Origin: Calothrix sp. FI2-JRJ7
Lineage (GTDB): Bacteria > Cyanobacteriota > Cyanobacteriia > Cyanobacteriales > Nostocaceae
Assembly: GCA_019359675.1 (NCBI GenBank)
Contig: JAHHGX010000003.1
Span: 24,381 to 88,380, forward strand
Length of the DNA: 64,000 nucleotides
Reading direction: 5' to 3'
Each line of letters begins with the position of its first letter. The stretch's first letter is position 1. Shown one piece after another: positions 38,717 to 47,552 of this stretch. Both the position numbers and the translations under genes were made by a program. The notes below the pieces were generated by a model that saw only the letters and a program-made list of their open reading frames with translations, was not told where the DNA came from and made no database searches.

Positions 38717-39640
38717 ATGGCAGGAATGACACTAGACCAACTGCGAATCTTTTTAGCAGTCGCGGAACATTTGCATTTTACTCGTGCAGCAGAAGCGCTC
38801 TACGTTACACAACCTGCGGTGAGTGCAGCAATCCAAAGTTTGGAAGAGGCGTATGCTGTCAAACTGTTTCATCGAATTGGGCGCCATATAGAAATTACTG
38901 AAGCTGGAGAACTGCTACAGGTAGAAGCGCGCAAAATTTTAGACCAAGTAAATTTGACTGAGCGCGGTTTACGCGAATTGAATGGGTTACAGCGAGGTGA
39001 ACTCAAGCTGGGAGCAAGTCTAACGATAGGTAATTACTGGCTACCTGAGAAAATTAGTTTGTTCCAAAGTATATATCCGGGAATCTCAATTAAATGCATT
39101 TTGAATAATGCAGATACAATTAGCGCTGGTACTGCTCAAGGAGAGTTTGACTTGGCTTTGGTCGAAGGAGAAGTGCAACCGCAACATAAAAGCGCTTTAG
39201 AACAGGAAACTATTGGCACTGACAAACTACTTATTGTTGTTGGCAGACTACATCCTTGGTTTGAACATCCTGAAGTAAGTCTTCGAGAAATAACTCATAC
39301 AGGTTGGATAATGCGCGAACCTGGTTCCGGAACTCAGCAATGGTTTGAATACGCACTCGTCAACTGGGGTATTGATTTTTCACAACTGAATATAATATCC
39401 GTTCTCAATAGTGGCGAAATGGTGAAAGCTGTCGTCGAAAGCGGTGTAGGCGCCGGAGCTATTTCTGAGCTAATGGTAAAAAAAGAACTCAAGTTAGATA
39501 CACTCCGTGCGGTTAGTATAATTGATAATCGCGATGGTCAATCGACATATGCCGAAATTGTTCGACCTTTTCTAATGCTCAAGCACCGTCAGCGCTTTCA
39601 AAGCAAACTTTGTAAAGCATTTGAAAAAATTCTCGCTTAA
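38717..39640 (+). CDS. LysR-family transcriptional regulator of the sulfur cluster
   Basis: The 307-aa protein has an N-terminal winged helix-turn-helix at residues 5-64 (LDQLRIFLAVAEHLHFTRAA, VTQPAVSAAIQSLEE) and a periplasmic-binding-type effector domain at about 95-300 (KLGASLTIGNYWLPEKIS, DLALVEGEV). It is transcribed towards the small membrane protein, TauE/SafE and cysK genes. Sulfur intermediates such as O-acetylserine or sulfite are plausible effectors by analogy with CysB/CbbR-type regulators. That is inference from position only; the sequence does not name the effector. An ATG three codons downstream is a possible alternative start. Confidence 0.92.
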   Translation: MAGMTLDQLRIFLAVAEHLHFTRAAEALYVTQPAVSAAIQSLEEAYAVKLFHRIGRHIEITEAGELLQVEARKILDQVNLTERGLRELNGLQRGELKLGASLTIGNYWLPEKISLFQSIYPGISIKCILNNADTISAGTAQGEFDLALVEGEVQPQHKSALEQETIGTDKLLIVVGRLHPWFEHPEVSLREITHTGWIMREPGSGTQQWFEYALVNWGIDFSQLNIISVLNSGEMVKAVVESGVGAGAISELMVKKELKLDTLRAVSIIDNRDGQSTYAEIVRPFLMLKHRQRFQSKLCKAFEKILA

Positions 39641-39863
39641 CTACAAGTTTCTATGTCTAAATGGTTACATATGTATAAAAAAATACTAACAAAATTGGAT
39701 GAGCTTAATTATATTTGTATTCTCTGATGCTTGTATAGCCTAGTATAATTCCATAAAATGTATTCAAATACACTAGGAAAAAAACAAGTTGTATCTAATA
39801 CAACATTTTGCCTATCGGTTTTGTGTATTTACGAATAGATTTTTTTTGCGATTTGTATTAAAG

Positions 39864-39878
39864 TACGGTAAGACAATC
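39864..39878 (+). promoter_or_regulatory. TACGGTAAG box upstream of small membrane-protein gene
   Basis: TACGGTAAGACAATC ends 15 nt before the ATG at 39894. A near-identical box precedes the LysR gene. Confidence 0.45.
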
Positions 39879-39893
39879 GGAAATACGTATCAT

Positions 39894-40352
39894 ATGAAGA
39901 ACACTCAAGGCGCCAACAGCGATTTCAGCCTGGACAAAGACATAGCACAAACAACCGTACTAGAAGCTGAACATAACAGTACTAGCATTACCGCCATTTT
40001 GAAAAAGATTAGAGGCGGTTTTTTTCTGGTTATAGGGTACTTGCTTTCACCGTTGTCGTGGTGGAATGACTTATTTTTCAATATGCCGGTTGCTTACGGT
40101 TTTGGGTATTTGTGTAGTTTATTCGATGCTAGGTTGCTAGTGCCTTGTTCGATAGTAGGGTATTGGATTTCCAACGTTTTGGGAATTGTGTTGATGCAAG
40201 CAGGAGTTATGGATGTATTTCAGAACCAACCTACTGAGCGCAATTTCAAAAAAGAGTTATTAACGGGTTTAGCTTCGTCAACTGTTTACACACTAATCAT
40301 TGGCGCGCTATTTTATTTCAAGATTCTTGACGTACCAAACTTATTTCCGTAG
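39894..40352 (+). CDS. Small membrane protein of unknown function in the TauE/cysK cluster
   Basis: The ATG at 39894 is preferred over a TTG at 39789, because a shared regulatory box lies between them. The 152-aa product has a polar N-terminal tail and three to four hydrophobic segments (GGFFLVIGYLLSPLSWWNDL, LLVPCSIVGYWISNVLGIVL, LASSTVYTLIIGALFYFKIL). I do not recognise the family. It lies 52 bp ahead of the second TauE/SafE gene in the same direction, so a shared transcript and a role with that transporter are plausible. Confidence 0.65.
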   Translation: MKNTQGANSDFSLDKDIAQTTVLEAEHNSTSITAILKKIRGGFFLVIGYLLSPLSWWNDLFFNMPVAYGFGYLCSLFDARLLVPCSIVGYWISNVLGIVLMQAGVMDVFQNQPTERNFKKELLTGLASSTVYTLIIGALFYFKILDVPNLFP

Positions 40353-40404
40353 CCAACCAAGAGTAGAAAACCCTCTCCCACTCTCCTACCCTTCGCTTTA
40401 ACTT

Positions 40405-41193
40405 ATGGATTTAGTACTGTTACCCTTTCTTAGCTTTATTATCGGCATTACCGTAGGACTAACGGGAATTGGTGGAGCGTCACTTATTACTCCGATGCTG
40501 ATTTTTGTTTTTCAAGTTCCACCTGCTGTTGCCGTAAGTTCTGATGTTGTCGCTGCAACTTTAATGAAGATTGTCGGAGGTTTCAAACATTGGCAGCAAC
40601 AAACTCTCGATTGTAAGATTGTCAAGTGGTTGGCATTAGGAAGTGTTCCAGGCTCACTTTTTGGAGTAGGTATTTTATATTACCTAGAGCGAACCGGAAT
40701 GAATTTAGATTCAATTATGCTTCGTATGATTGGATTTATGATTCTGGTTGTGACGGTATTGGGATTCGGGCAATTATTACTGAAGCTATTTATACCTGAG
40801 TGGCAGGCGCCGGAGTTACCATACTTTGACTTAAATACTATTGTGGGGCGAATTCAGGCTGTAGTCTTGGGAGCAATCTTAGGTTGTATGGTGGGAATGA
40901 CAAGCGTGTCATCTGGTTCGCTATTTGTGATGGCACTGATTGGCTTTTTTCGTCTTAACACTCAAAAGTTAGTTGGAACAGACTTAGCGCAAGCAGCTAT
41001 TTTACTATCATTTACATCTTTTGGACATATTCTTTTAGGAACAGTCGATTGGAATATTGTTCTACCAATTTGGTTAGGCACTGTTCCGGGAGTTATTATA
41101 GGTGCCAAACTTTGTCAGATTGTGCCTCAACGAGTTTTAAAATCTGTGATTTACGTGATTTTAGGAATGGTGAGTTGGAAATTGGTTTATTAA
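40405..41193 (+). CDS. TauE/SafE-family permease, copy 2
   Basis: The 262-aa protein has about eight membrane helices. It carries the N-terminal GITVGLTGIGGASLITPML motif and a second-half MVGMTSVSSGSLFVMALIGF motif of the sulfite exporter TauE/SafE family. It is more divergent from copy 1 than expected for a recent duplication. Here it lies between a LysR-linked membrane protein gene and cysK, so it may move sulfite, sulfide-related anions or sulfonates; the direction of transport is unproven. Confidence 0.87.
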   Translation: MDLVLLPFLSFIIGITVGLTGIGGASLITPMLIFVFQVPPAVAVSSDVVAATLMKIVGGFKHWQQQTLDCKIVKWLALGSVPGSLFGVGILYYLERTGMNLDSIMLRMIGFMILVVTVLGFGQLLLKLFIPEWQAPELPYFDLNTIVGRIQAVVLGAILGCMVGMTSVSSGSLFVMALIGFFRLNTQKLVGTDLAQAAILLSFTSFGHILLGTVDWNIVLPIWLGTVPGVIIGAKLCQIVPQRVLKSVIYVILGMVSWKLVY

Positions 41194-41225
41194 ATAGTTT
41201 GACACAAAAGTAAATACATAAAACA

Positions 41226-41240
41226 TATAGGCTTACCGTA
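41226..41240 (-). promoter_or_regulatory. TACGGTAAG box upstream of cysK
   Basis: The minus-strand reading TACGGTAAGCCTATA lies 46 bp before the cysK ATG. It shares nine bases with the boxes at 38536 and 39864. Confidence 0.45.
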
Positions 41241-41285
41241 ATATGATAAGTATTAGGTAAAGTAGGTTTGGTTTTTGAGAAAGCT

Positions 41286-42275
41286 ATGCGAATCGCTAAT
41301 AATGTTACAGAACTAGTTGGGAAAACACCTTTAGTGCGATTGAATCGGATTCCACAGTCAGAAGGGTGCCTAGCTGATATAGTAGTTAAGCTCGAAGGAA
41401 TGAATCCAGCAGCTTCGGTAAAAGACCGTATTGGTGTAAGTATGGTTGAACAAGCTGAAAAGCTCTCCGAAATTCAACCAGGAAAAACAATTTTAGTCGA
41501 ACCGACTTCAGGTAACACAGGTATTGCTTTAGCGATGGTAGCTGCTGCTAAAGGATATAAGTTAATTTTGACAATGCCTGAAACAATGAGTTTAGAAAGA
41601 CGGGCAATGCTTAAAGCATACGGCGCCCAGTTGGAACTAACTCCAGGTAGCGAAGGAATGAAAGGTGCTATTCGTAGAGCAGAAGAAATAGTTCGTATTG
41701 TACCAAATGCCTTCATGCTGCAACAATTTGCAAACCCTGCCAACCCCAAAATTCATCGTGAAACTACTGCCGAAGAACTCTGGACAGATACAGATGGCAA
41801 AATAGATATTTTAATTGCCGGAGTTGGGACGGGTGGAACAATTACAGGTGTAGCAGAAATAATCAAAGCTAGAAAACCTAGTTTTCAAGTTATTGCTGTA
41901 GAACCTGATACTAGTCCAGTATTATCTGGTGGTAAACCAGGAGCGCATAAAATTCAAGGAATAGGCGCCGGATTTATTCCCTCAGTGTTACGTTTAGAAT
42001 TAATTGACGAAGTTATTCAAGTTAAAGACGAAAACGCAATTAACTTAAGTCGTCGTTTAGCTTCAGAAGAAGGTTTATTATCGGGTATTTCCGCAGGCGC
42101 CGCACTATATGCAGCTATTCAAGTTGGTAAGCGTAAAGAAAATGCAGGACGTTTGATTGTATTAGTACAACCTAGTTTTGGTGAGCGTTATCTTAGCACT
42201 GTGTTGTTTAAAGATTTACCAGATGTAGAATTTGTCTCGCTGGATAAGGTCAAAGCACAGACTGTTGGTGTTTGA
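41286..42275 (+). CDS. cysK: Cysteine synthase A (O-acetylserine sulfhydrylase)
   Basis: The 329-aa PLP enzyme makes cysteine from O-acetylserine and sulfide. Landmarks are the PLP lysine in [11 protein letters not shown] (Lys46), the substrate loop [10 protein letters not shown] (74-82), the phosphate-binding [10 protein letters not shown] and the C-terminal [15 protein letters not shown]. The ATG at 41286 with GAGAAAG just upstream is preferred to a TTG at 41268. The C-terminus, ending near [12 protein letters not shown], is slightly longer than in enteric CysK. It lies after TauE/SafE copy 2 and before a C/G hairpin. In other bacteria CysK can bind the regulator CymR, and a CymR-like gene lies 7 kb away. 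Confidence 0.96.
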   Translation: MRIANNVTELVGKTPLVRLNRIPQSEGCLADIVVKLEGMNPAASVKDRIGVSMVEQAEKLSEIQPGKTILVEPTSGNTGIALAMVAAAKGYKLILTMPETMSLERRAMLKAYGAQLELTPGSEGMKGAIRRAEEIVRIVPNAFMLQQFANPANPKIHRETTAEELWTDTDGKIDILIAGVGTGGTITGVAEIIKARKPSFQVIAVEPDTSPVLSGGKPGAHKIQGIGAGFIPSVLRLELIDEVIQVKDENAINLSRRLASEEGLLSGISAGAALYAAIQVGKRKENAGRLIVLVQPSFGERYLSTVLFKDLPDVEFVSLDKVKAQTVGV

Positions 42276-42305
42276 TCCCCCTAATCCCCCGCGAATTCGG
42301 GGGGC
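42276..42305 (+). repeat. CCCCC..GGGGG repeat after cysK (copy 3 of 3)
   Basis: ATCCCCCTAATCCCCCGCG and ATTCGGGGGGC form a C/G-rich hairpin directly after the cysK stop. No clear T-run follows, so termination is possible but not certain. Confidence 0.65.
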
Positions 42306-42510
42306 TAAGAATAGATTATTTTTAACCCTTAAATTTTATATTAGTTGAGATTCACTTATAGCCACAACACTTAACTTCTCTGTTTGGAATTACCAAAAAG
42401 ATGCTAAAAACCGAATGACTTCAATTTAATAGCTTTTATTTACAAAATCAAACACTTTTAATAATTAAATTAATAAATTTCGTTGATAATCATACAAACC
42501 AACACAAGAT

Positions 42511-42536
42511 TGGAACAGGCAGGGATGCCTGTTCCA
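42511..42536. repeat. GGAACAGGCA palindrome downstream of DUF326 gene (copy 2 of 2)
   Basis: TGGAACAGGCA and TGCCTGTTCCA are perfect 11-bp arms. It lies 30 bp past the second DUF326 stop, matching the spacing of copy 1. Confidence 0.78.
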
Positions 42537-42566
42537 CAAGATGGTATAAAATAATTGTGAAATGAT

Positions 42567-42932
42567 TTAATGGTGGGATACTGTACTGATGACTTTGCAG
42601 TACTGGGCACACTTGCGGCAAGCGACAATACACTCCATTATTTTTTTATCATCGCTCCAACTTTCACAAGCTGCTACACACTTTTCGCATGTTTGGTAGC
42701 ACAGCATACAAGTGCGTTGGACAAATTCTGAACTGCCCCTCATCATATTCGCGCACATCATGCACATCTCAGCACAATCGCGCATTGTACTCATTACACT
42801 TACGTCTATATACTTGCCACCTTTAGACATGCAATAAGCCATGCTTTGGATACAAGCTTTTTGGCATTCTGTGATGGCATTTAGACAAGTCTGGATTTCG
42901 GTGGTCATTGATTCGGTTTTTAGCATCATCAT
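42567..42932 (-). CDS. Four-helix-bundle copper-binding protein (DUF326), copy 2
   Basis: The 121-aa cytosolic cysteine-rich protein has repeated CxxxC/CxxC spacing (CQKACIQSMAYC, CAEMCMMC, CMLCYQTCEKCVAAC, CRKCAQYC). It shares RDCAEMCMMC with copy 1 at 33715 and the same MM-initiated N-terminus. DUF326 proteins form four-helix bundles that load Cu(I) through cysteines facing the core. Histidines at the C-terminus (STVSHH) may add metal ligands. It stands alone between cysK and the sulfate importer, and its downstream palindrome is shared with copy 1, which points to a segmental duplication. Confidence 0.9.
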   Translation of the reverse strand: MMMLKTESMTTEIQTCLNAITECQKACIQSMAYCMSKGGKYIDVSVMSTMRDCAEMCMMCANMMRGSSEFVQRTCMLCYQTCEKCVAACESWSDDKKIMECIVACRKCAQYCKVISTVSHH

Positions 42933-43437
42933 GGGTAAATGCTTCCTGATTAGAAAATACTAGGAAGTGACTCTTCTCCTTTGTATGATTTGTCAGCTAT
43001 CTAGGTCAATAACTTAATCTTGATGTTACAGTAAACCCTAGTTGCCCTATGCGGCGACTAGAGATTTCTTTGTTACAACTTAATGTAGCGAGCTTTTGAT
43101 TCATAATATTTACATTGGCTGTAATTGCAATGTACGCAAGTAAACAAATTTGTTTTATGTAAGTCAAAAAAATAGCAGCTTACTTAACTTACTGTAACCG
43201 CGTTAAGTTAAGGCTACTCATTGTAATGTTATGGTTTTATAACATAGTTAAGTAAAGTTAAAATAATAGATTATATTATCAAATTTTCTTAATATTATTA
43301 TCAATAATACTTATATTCGCCAATCTCTACAGCAGTTCGCGCGTTGAGTTGTCAAAAAAATCTATATAAAGGTTTGCATTTTCATAGAATATACGTAGAG
43401 ACGTTACATGTAACGTCTCTACGGGGATGTTATGTAA
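42933..43437. other. 505-bp intergenic region with hairpins, no gene
   Basis: No coding frame is supported. CTAGTTGCC and GGCGACTAG (43037-43060) pair as a hairpin with one G-U pair. CTTAACTTA and TTAAGTTAAG (43183-43212) form another. A perfect 30-bp GTAGAGACG palindrome lies at 43394-43423. The DUF326 promoter should lie at the left end. Confidence 0.5.
43394..43423. repeat. GTAGAGACG palindromic repeat, perfect 30-bp form
   Basis: CGTAGAGACGTTACA is followed directly by its exact reverse complement. It lies 14 bp past the DUF202 gene stop and shares its core GACGTTACATGTAACGTC with the copy near 63321. Confidence 0.85.
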
Positions 43438-43878
43438 TTATTCAACGACAAAAGTGTTTAAATTTTCGACGGGAAGAGTAAAGAAGTAGTAGATAACTCC
43501 TAGTCCTAAAAGCAAAATTGTCATGCTAGAAAGAATTATCCACCTGTCACCAGGTTCATAAGTATCTGCGTCAATGTCTTTACGGACTGCGAGATAATGC
43601 TGAGTTGATAGCAACACAGTTAGCAAACCAACTACTGAGAATGCTAAACCTAGCTTCCAACCGTTACCAGGTGGTTGAGGTGTAAGTGGAGGATGTAAAA
43701 GACGCAAACGTACAATTACAACACCAAATCCAATTAGTGATATAGCACTTCGCATCCACGCTAAGTAAGTGCGTTCGTTTGCTAGGTGTTCTCGCACTTT
43801 TTCAGAACTCTTGTTTTTAGTCTTATCTGGGTTAATTTTGTCTGGGTTGGTCTGATCTGGAATATTATCAAGCTTCAT
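43438..43878 (-). CDS. DUF202 (YidH-family) membrane protein
   Basis: The ATG at 43878 gives a 146-aa protein with an Asn/Asp/Lys-rich head and the diagnostic DUF202 segment REHLANERTYLAWMRSAISL leading into the first of three membrane helices (IGFGVVIVRLRLL, LGLAFSVVGLLTVLLSTQHY, SSMTILLLGLGVIYYFFTL). The family is widespread and its function is unknown. It stands alone and is encoded divergently from the sulfate-binding protein gene. Confidence 0.87.
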   Translation of the reverse strand: MKLDNIPDQTNPDKINPDKTKNKSSEKVREHLANERTYLAWMRSAISLIGFGVVIVRLRLLHPPLTPQPPGNGWKLGLAFSVVGLLTVLLSTQHYLAVRKDIDADTYEPGDRWIILSSMTILLLGLGVIYYFFTLPVENLNTFVVE

Positions 43879-44229
43879 ATTTATAAGTCGCAAATGTTTT
43901 TAAGAAGACTTTGAAAATGAATTTACAGGACTGAACATACATCTAGGCTTACTCCGTTTATTCGCCCTGTTTCTACATTCTCTCAGCCATTGCTACTAAA
44001 AGTTGATTAACTTTTGGGAGAATGAAAAAATATTCCGATTGAGGTACTTCTTGAAAGCAGGTGCCACTAAAACCCTTACAAAATAAGCATTGTAATCAAA
44101 ACTACATTGATTTGATATATGTTATGTAGATTGCCTATTGCATTTTTGTGATCTTATGTGTAATCTATGACCATAGACAGATATTACAAATACTCTATCA
44201 GAAAAGAGTAGATTAAAGGAGTCATTTAA
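43879..44229. other. Divergent promoter region, DUF202 and sbpA
   Basis: The approximately 350-bp gap has no gene. A strong AAGGAG ribosome site lies at 44216-44221, 8-9 nt before the sbpA ATG. ACTCT and AGAGT near 44192-44210 form a small hairpin. Sulfur-responsive promoter elements are expected here but none is certain. Confidence 0.45.
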
Positions 44230-45381
44230 ATGAATTTGTGGCGGCGCCAGCAAAATATATTACAAAACGTATCCAAATCCATAGCATCAGGGTTTAGATT
44301 CAGCAGCCTGAAAGGGTTCCTATCTTTATTCTTGGTAGGGGCATTTTTAAGTTTGGCTGTTGCTGCATGTTCAGGTGGTGGTGGTAATGGTGGTGAAGCA
44401 TCGGCACCTTCTCCAGGTGGAGCAAGTCCGGTTTCAGCCGGTAACAAAGACGCGGAAATAACTTTGGTATCTTTCGCTGTAACTAAAGCTGCTCACGAAG
44501 CTATTATCCCTAAATTTGTAGAAAAATGGAAGAAAGAAAAAAATCAGAACATCACTTTTAAAACTAGCTATGGTGGTTCTGGCTCACAAACGCGCGCTGT
44601 AATTGATGGACTGGAAGCGGATATAGTTCACCTGGCGTTGGCAGGAGACACACAAAAAATTGAAAAAGCTGGGTTAATACAACCAGGATGGGAAAAAGAA
44701 GTTCCCAATAATGGAATTGTTTCCAAATCTGTAGGGGCAATTGCAACGCGTGCAGGTAATCCAAAAGGTATCAAAACATGGGCTGATTTAGCCAAAGACG
44801 GGGTAAAGGTAATTACAGCAGACCCTAAAACATCAGGAGTCGCGCGTTGGAATTTCTTAGCATTATGGAATTCTGTCATTAAAGCAGGTGGAGACGAGCA
44901 GAAAGCTACTGACTTCATTACCCAAATTTACACGAAAAACGTGCAATTACTAGCAAAAGATGCTCGTGAAGCGACTGATGCGTTTTTCAAACAAGGGCAA
45001 GGTGATGCTTTAATCAACTACGAAAATGAATTGATTCTTGCAAAGCAGAAAGGAGAAAAAGTAGAAGCGATTATTCCTGATGTAAACGTTTCTATCGACA
45101 ACCCCATCGCAGTAGTAGACAAAAACGTCGATAAACATGGAACTCGTGAAGTCGCAGAAGCATTTACCCAATATTTGTTTACACCAGAAGCACAGCAAGA
45201 ATTTGCCAAAATAGGTTTCCGTCCCACAGATGAAACAGTCGCACAAACCAAAGAAGTCAAAGATAAATATCCCACCGTCAAAACCTTGGGTACAGTTCAA
45301 GACTTTGGTGGATGGAGTCAAGTTCAGACAAAATTCTTTGAAGACGGCGCCATCTTCGATAAAATTCAAGCAAAAAGGTAA
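44230..45381 (+). CDS. sbpA: Sulfate/thiosulfate ABC transporter, lipoprotein substrate-binding subunit
   Basis: The 383-aa protein has a hydrophobic leader ending in a lipobox (LAVAAC, Cys47), so it is probably a lipoprotein on the outer face of the plasma membrane. The mature part matches sulfate-binding proteins (ITLVSFAVTKAAHEAIIPKF, KTSYGGSGSQTRAVIDGLEA, HLALAGDTQKIEKAG, DPKTSGVARWNFLALW, VVDKNVDKHGTREVAEAF). It captures sulfate for CysT/CysW. It is first in the sulfate operon, and an intergenic palindrome lies between it and cysT. The usual cysA ATPase gene is not in this cluster. Confidence 0.95.
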   Translation: MNLWRRQQNILQNVSKSIASGFRFSSLKGFLSLFLVGAFLSLAVAACSGGGGNGGEASAPSPGGASPVSAGNKDAEITLVSFAVTKAAHEAIIPKFVEKWKKEKNQNITFKTSYGGSGSQTRAVIDGLEADIVHLALAGDTQKIEKAGLIQPGWEKEVPNNGIVSKSVGAIATRAGNPKGIKTWADLAKDGVKVITADPKTSGVARWNFLALWNSVIKAGGDEQKATDFITQIYTKNVQLLAKDAREATDAFFKQGQGDALINYENELILAKQKGEKVEAIIPDVNVSIDNPIAVVDKNVDKHGTREVAEAFTQYLFTPEAQQEFAKIGFRPTDETVAQTKEVKDKYPTVKTLGTVQDFGGWSQVQTKFFEDGAIFDKIQAKR

Positions 45382-45388
45382 ATAAAAC

Positions 45389-45466
45389 GTAGGTTGGGTG
45401 GAGGAACGGAACCCAACACATCCTCAAATAGCACGTTGGGTTCCGCAAAGCCTTCACCCAACCTAC
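45389..45466. repeat. GTAGGTTGGG palindromic repeat within the sulfate operon
   Basis: GTAGGTTGGGTGGAGGAACG opens and the half ending CCTTCACCCAACCTAC closes this long-form element. It occupies nearly the whole gap between sbpA and cysT and could set their relative expression. Confidence 0.85.
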
Positions 45467-45483
45467 AACTTACTTAAAATTCT

Positions 45484-46365
45484 ATGGCAGTTTCCTCTCC
45501 TCCTTCATACCAGCGAGCAAATCCTAAAAAAGCACCAAACGGCAAAGGATTTATATCGCAGTTATCAAGAATACCTATAACGTGGGTGATAACAGCAGTG
45601 TATCTAACTATAATGCTGTTCATTCCCATAATTGCTATGTTCCTAAAGGCAACCACCGTACCTCCTGAACAATTCTGGAAAATTGCCACAAGTCCAATTG
45701 CATTATCTGCTTATGATGTAACTTTTACAACATCTTTTGTAACTGCGATAATAAATGGAGTATTTGGAACTTTAATTGCTTGGGTACTAGTTCGCTATGA
45801 ATTTCCATTCAAAAGAATTATTGATGCTTCAATAGATATACCGTTTGCCTTACCTACTGCTGTAGCAGGTTTAACTTTAGCTACAGTTTACAGCGATACT
45901 GGTTGGATTGGTTCGCTTTTTGCACCATTGGGGATCAAAATATCTTTCACTCGTTTGGGGGTAGGGGTAGCAATGACGCTGATATCTTTACCATTTGTAG
46001 TACGGACGGTACAACCAGTGCTGCAAGAAATGGAAAGCGAAGTTGAGCAAGCAGCTTGGTCATTAGGCGCCAGTGAGTTTGAAACTTTTTGGCGAGTTAT
46101 TTTACCTCCTTTGTTTCCGGCAATTTTAACTGGAGTCGCTTTAGGTTTTGCGCGCGCAGTAGGAGAGTTTGGTTCAACGGTAATTATCGCTTCTAATACA
46201 CCTTTTAAAGATTTGATTGCACCAGTACTTATTTTCCAACGCTTGGAACAGTACGACTATGCAGGTGCAACGGTTATTGGTGTAGTGCTGCTTGCTATAT
46301 CATTAGTATTACTTGTAGCAATTAATCTTTTACAAGCTTGGGGAAGACGCTATGACAGGAAGTAG
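45484..46365 (+). CDS. cysT: Sulfate ABC transporter permease CysT
   Basis: The 293-aa inner-membrane permease has about six helices. The cytoplasmic coupling (EAA) loop reads [21 protein letters not shown], followed by [20 protein letters not shown], as in CysT/CysU. It pairs with CysW to form the sulfate channel. The cysW gene overlaps its 3' end by 14 bp, so translation is coupled. Confidence 0.96.
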   Translation: MAVSSPPSYQRANPKKAPNGKGFISQLSRIPITWVITAVYLTIMLFIPIIAMFLKATTVPPEQFWKIATSPIALSAYDVTFTTSFVTAIINGVFGTLIAWVLVRYEFPFKRIIDASIDIPFALPTAVAGLTLATVYSDTGWIGSLFAPLGIKISFTRLGVGVAMTLISLPFVVRTVQPVLQEMESEVEQAAWSLGASEFETFWRVILPPLFPAILTGVALGFARAVGEFGSTVIIASNTPFKDLIAPVLIFQRLEQYDYAGATVIGVVLLAISLVLLVAINLLQAWGRRYDRK

Positions 46366-47191
46366 AAATCAATCGAAAAAAGGTGGCTTGGCACCTAAAA
46401 TATTGATAGGGATAGCTATATTATATTTGGCATTAGTTCTATATATTCCAGCAGCTAACGTTTTTGTCCATGCTTTTGATAAAGGTATTGAACCCTTTTT
46501 ATCTAACCTTACCAAACCAGACTTTCTTCATGCTGCCTGGTTAACCGTATTGCTTGCACTAGTTTCTGTACCAGTAAATACTGTATTTGGATTATGTGCA
46601 GCTTGGGCACTAACTCGTAACAATAACTTTCCTGGACGTGCATTTATTTTAAGTATTATTGACTTACCATTTTCGATTTCGCCAGTTGTTGCAGGATTAA
46701 TGATTGTACTGCTTTATGGGCGTAATGGATGGTTAGGTGGGTGGTTAGATGAGCATAATATTAAAGTTGTGTTTGCGTTTCCAGCGATGGTGTTAGCTTC
46801 AGCATTTGTAAGTATGCCATTTGTCGCGCGCGAAGTTATACCAGTATTAGAAGAATTAGGACACGACCAAGAAGAAGCTGCAAGTACACTAGGCGCCAAA
46901 GATTGGCAAATATTTTGGCGTGTTACATTACCTAATGTACGTTGGGGTTTGTTATATGGGTTACTATTAACCAATGCAAGGGCAATGGGAGAATTTGGTG
47001 CAGTCTCGGTAGTGTCAGGAAACATCGCAGGTAAAACTCAAAGTTTACCGTTATTTGTTGAAGACGCTTACAAACAGTATCAAACCGAAGCAGCTTATTC
47101 AGCAGCAGTGATTTTAGGATTATTAGCTTTAGTCACTTTAGTCCTGAAGGATATCCTCGAAAAAAGAACTACTATTAAAGAAGTCGAGTAG
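46352..47191 (+). CDS. cysW: Sulfate ABC transporter permease CysW
   Basis: The 279-aa permease has six helices and the coupling loop [20 protein letters not shown], then [20 protein letters not shown], typical of CysW. It is the third gene of the importer operon. Only 11 bp separate its stop from a NIL-domain gene. In many cyanobacteria cysA follows; here it must be encoded elsewhere. Confidence 0.96.
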   Translation: MTGSRNQSKKGGLAPKILIGIAILYLALVLYIPAANVFVHAFDKGIEPFLSNLTKPDFLHAAWLTVLLALVSVPVNTVFGLCAAWALTRNNNFPGRAFILSIIDLPFSISPVVAGLMIVLLYGRNGWLGGWLDEHNIKVVFAFPAMVLASAFVSMPFVAREVIPVLEELGHDQEEAASTLGAKDWQIFWRVTLPNVRWGLLYGLLLTNARAMGEFGAVSVVSGNIAGKTQSLPLFVEDAYKQYQTEAAYSAAVILGLLALVTLVLKDILEKRTTIKEVE

Positions 47192-47202
47192 GAGTAATCA
47201 AA

Positions 47203-47484
47203 ATGGCAATTGATTCTAATAATACTCTCAGTGTTCAGGCGCCGAAACGGATTCGTATTAGAATTCCCAGAGACTATCATCAAGAACCTGTAATTTCTAA
47301 ATTAGTATCCGACAATGGTCTAGTTGTTAATATTAGAGCAGCTATTCTCGGAGGAAATGCTGTTGGTGATGGTTGGTTCGATTTAGAATTACAAGGAACC
47401 AATGAGCAAATAGATAACGGACTGTCTTACCTTCGCAGTTTAAATTTAGAAATTTGGGACGAAAATCAATTAGCTAGTTGGTAA
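47203..47484 (+). CDS. NIL-domain protein of the sulfate operon
   Basis: The 93-aa protein is a single NIL domain (RIRIRIPRDYHQEPVISKLV, GLVVNIRAAILGGNAVGDGW, FDLELQGTNEQIDNGLSYLR). This ferredoxin-like fold is found at the C-terminus of the methionine importer ATPase MetN, where it binds the amino acid. A GGAG site precedes its ATG, and it directly follows cysW. It probably senses a sulfur amino acid or modulates the importer; that is inference. Confidence 0.85.
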   Translation: MAIDSNNTLSVQAPKRIRIRIPRDYHQEPVISKLVSDNGLVVNIRAAILGGNAVGDGWFDLELQGTNEQIDNGLSYLRSLNLEIWDENQLASW

Positions 47485-47501
47485 ATATTTGGTAGATATT
47501 T

Positions 47502-47531
47502 TGTAGAGACTCCATTAATGGAGTCTCTACA
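47502..47531. repeat. GTAGAGAC palindromic repeat, perfect 30-bp form
   Basis: TGTAGAGACTCCATT is followed by its exact reverse complement. It lies between the intact NIL gene and the broken NIL gene. Confidence 0.85.
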
Positions 47532-47552
47532 TTTATAAATGTAATATTTAAT

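Noticed and set aside
45010..45369. Minus-strand frame of 119 codons inside sbpA
   Set aside because: It is a shadow of the well-conserved sulfate-binding protein gene.
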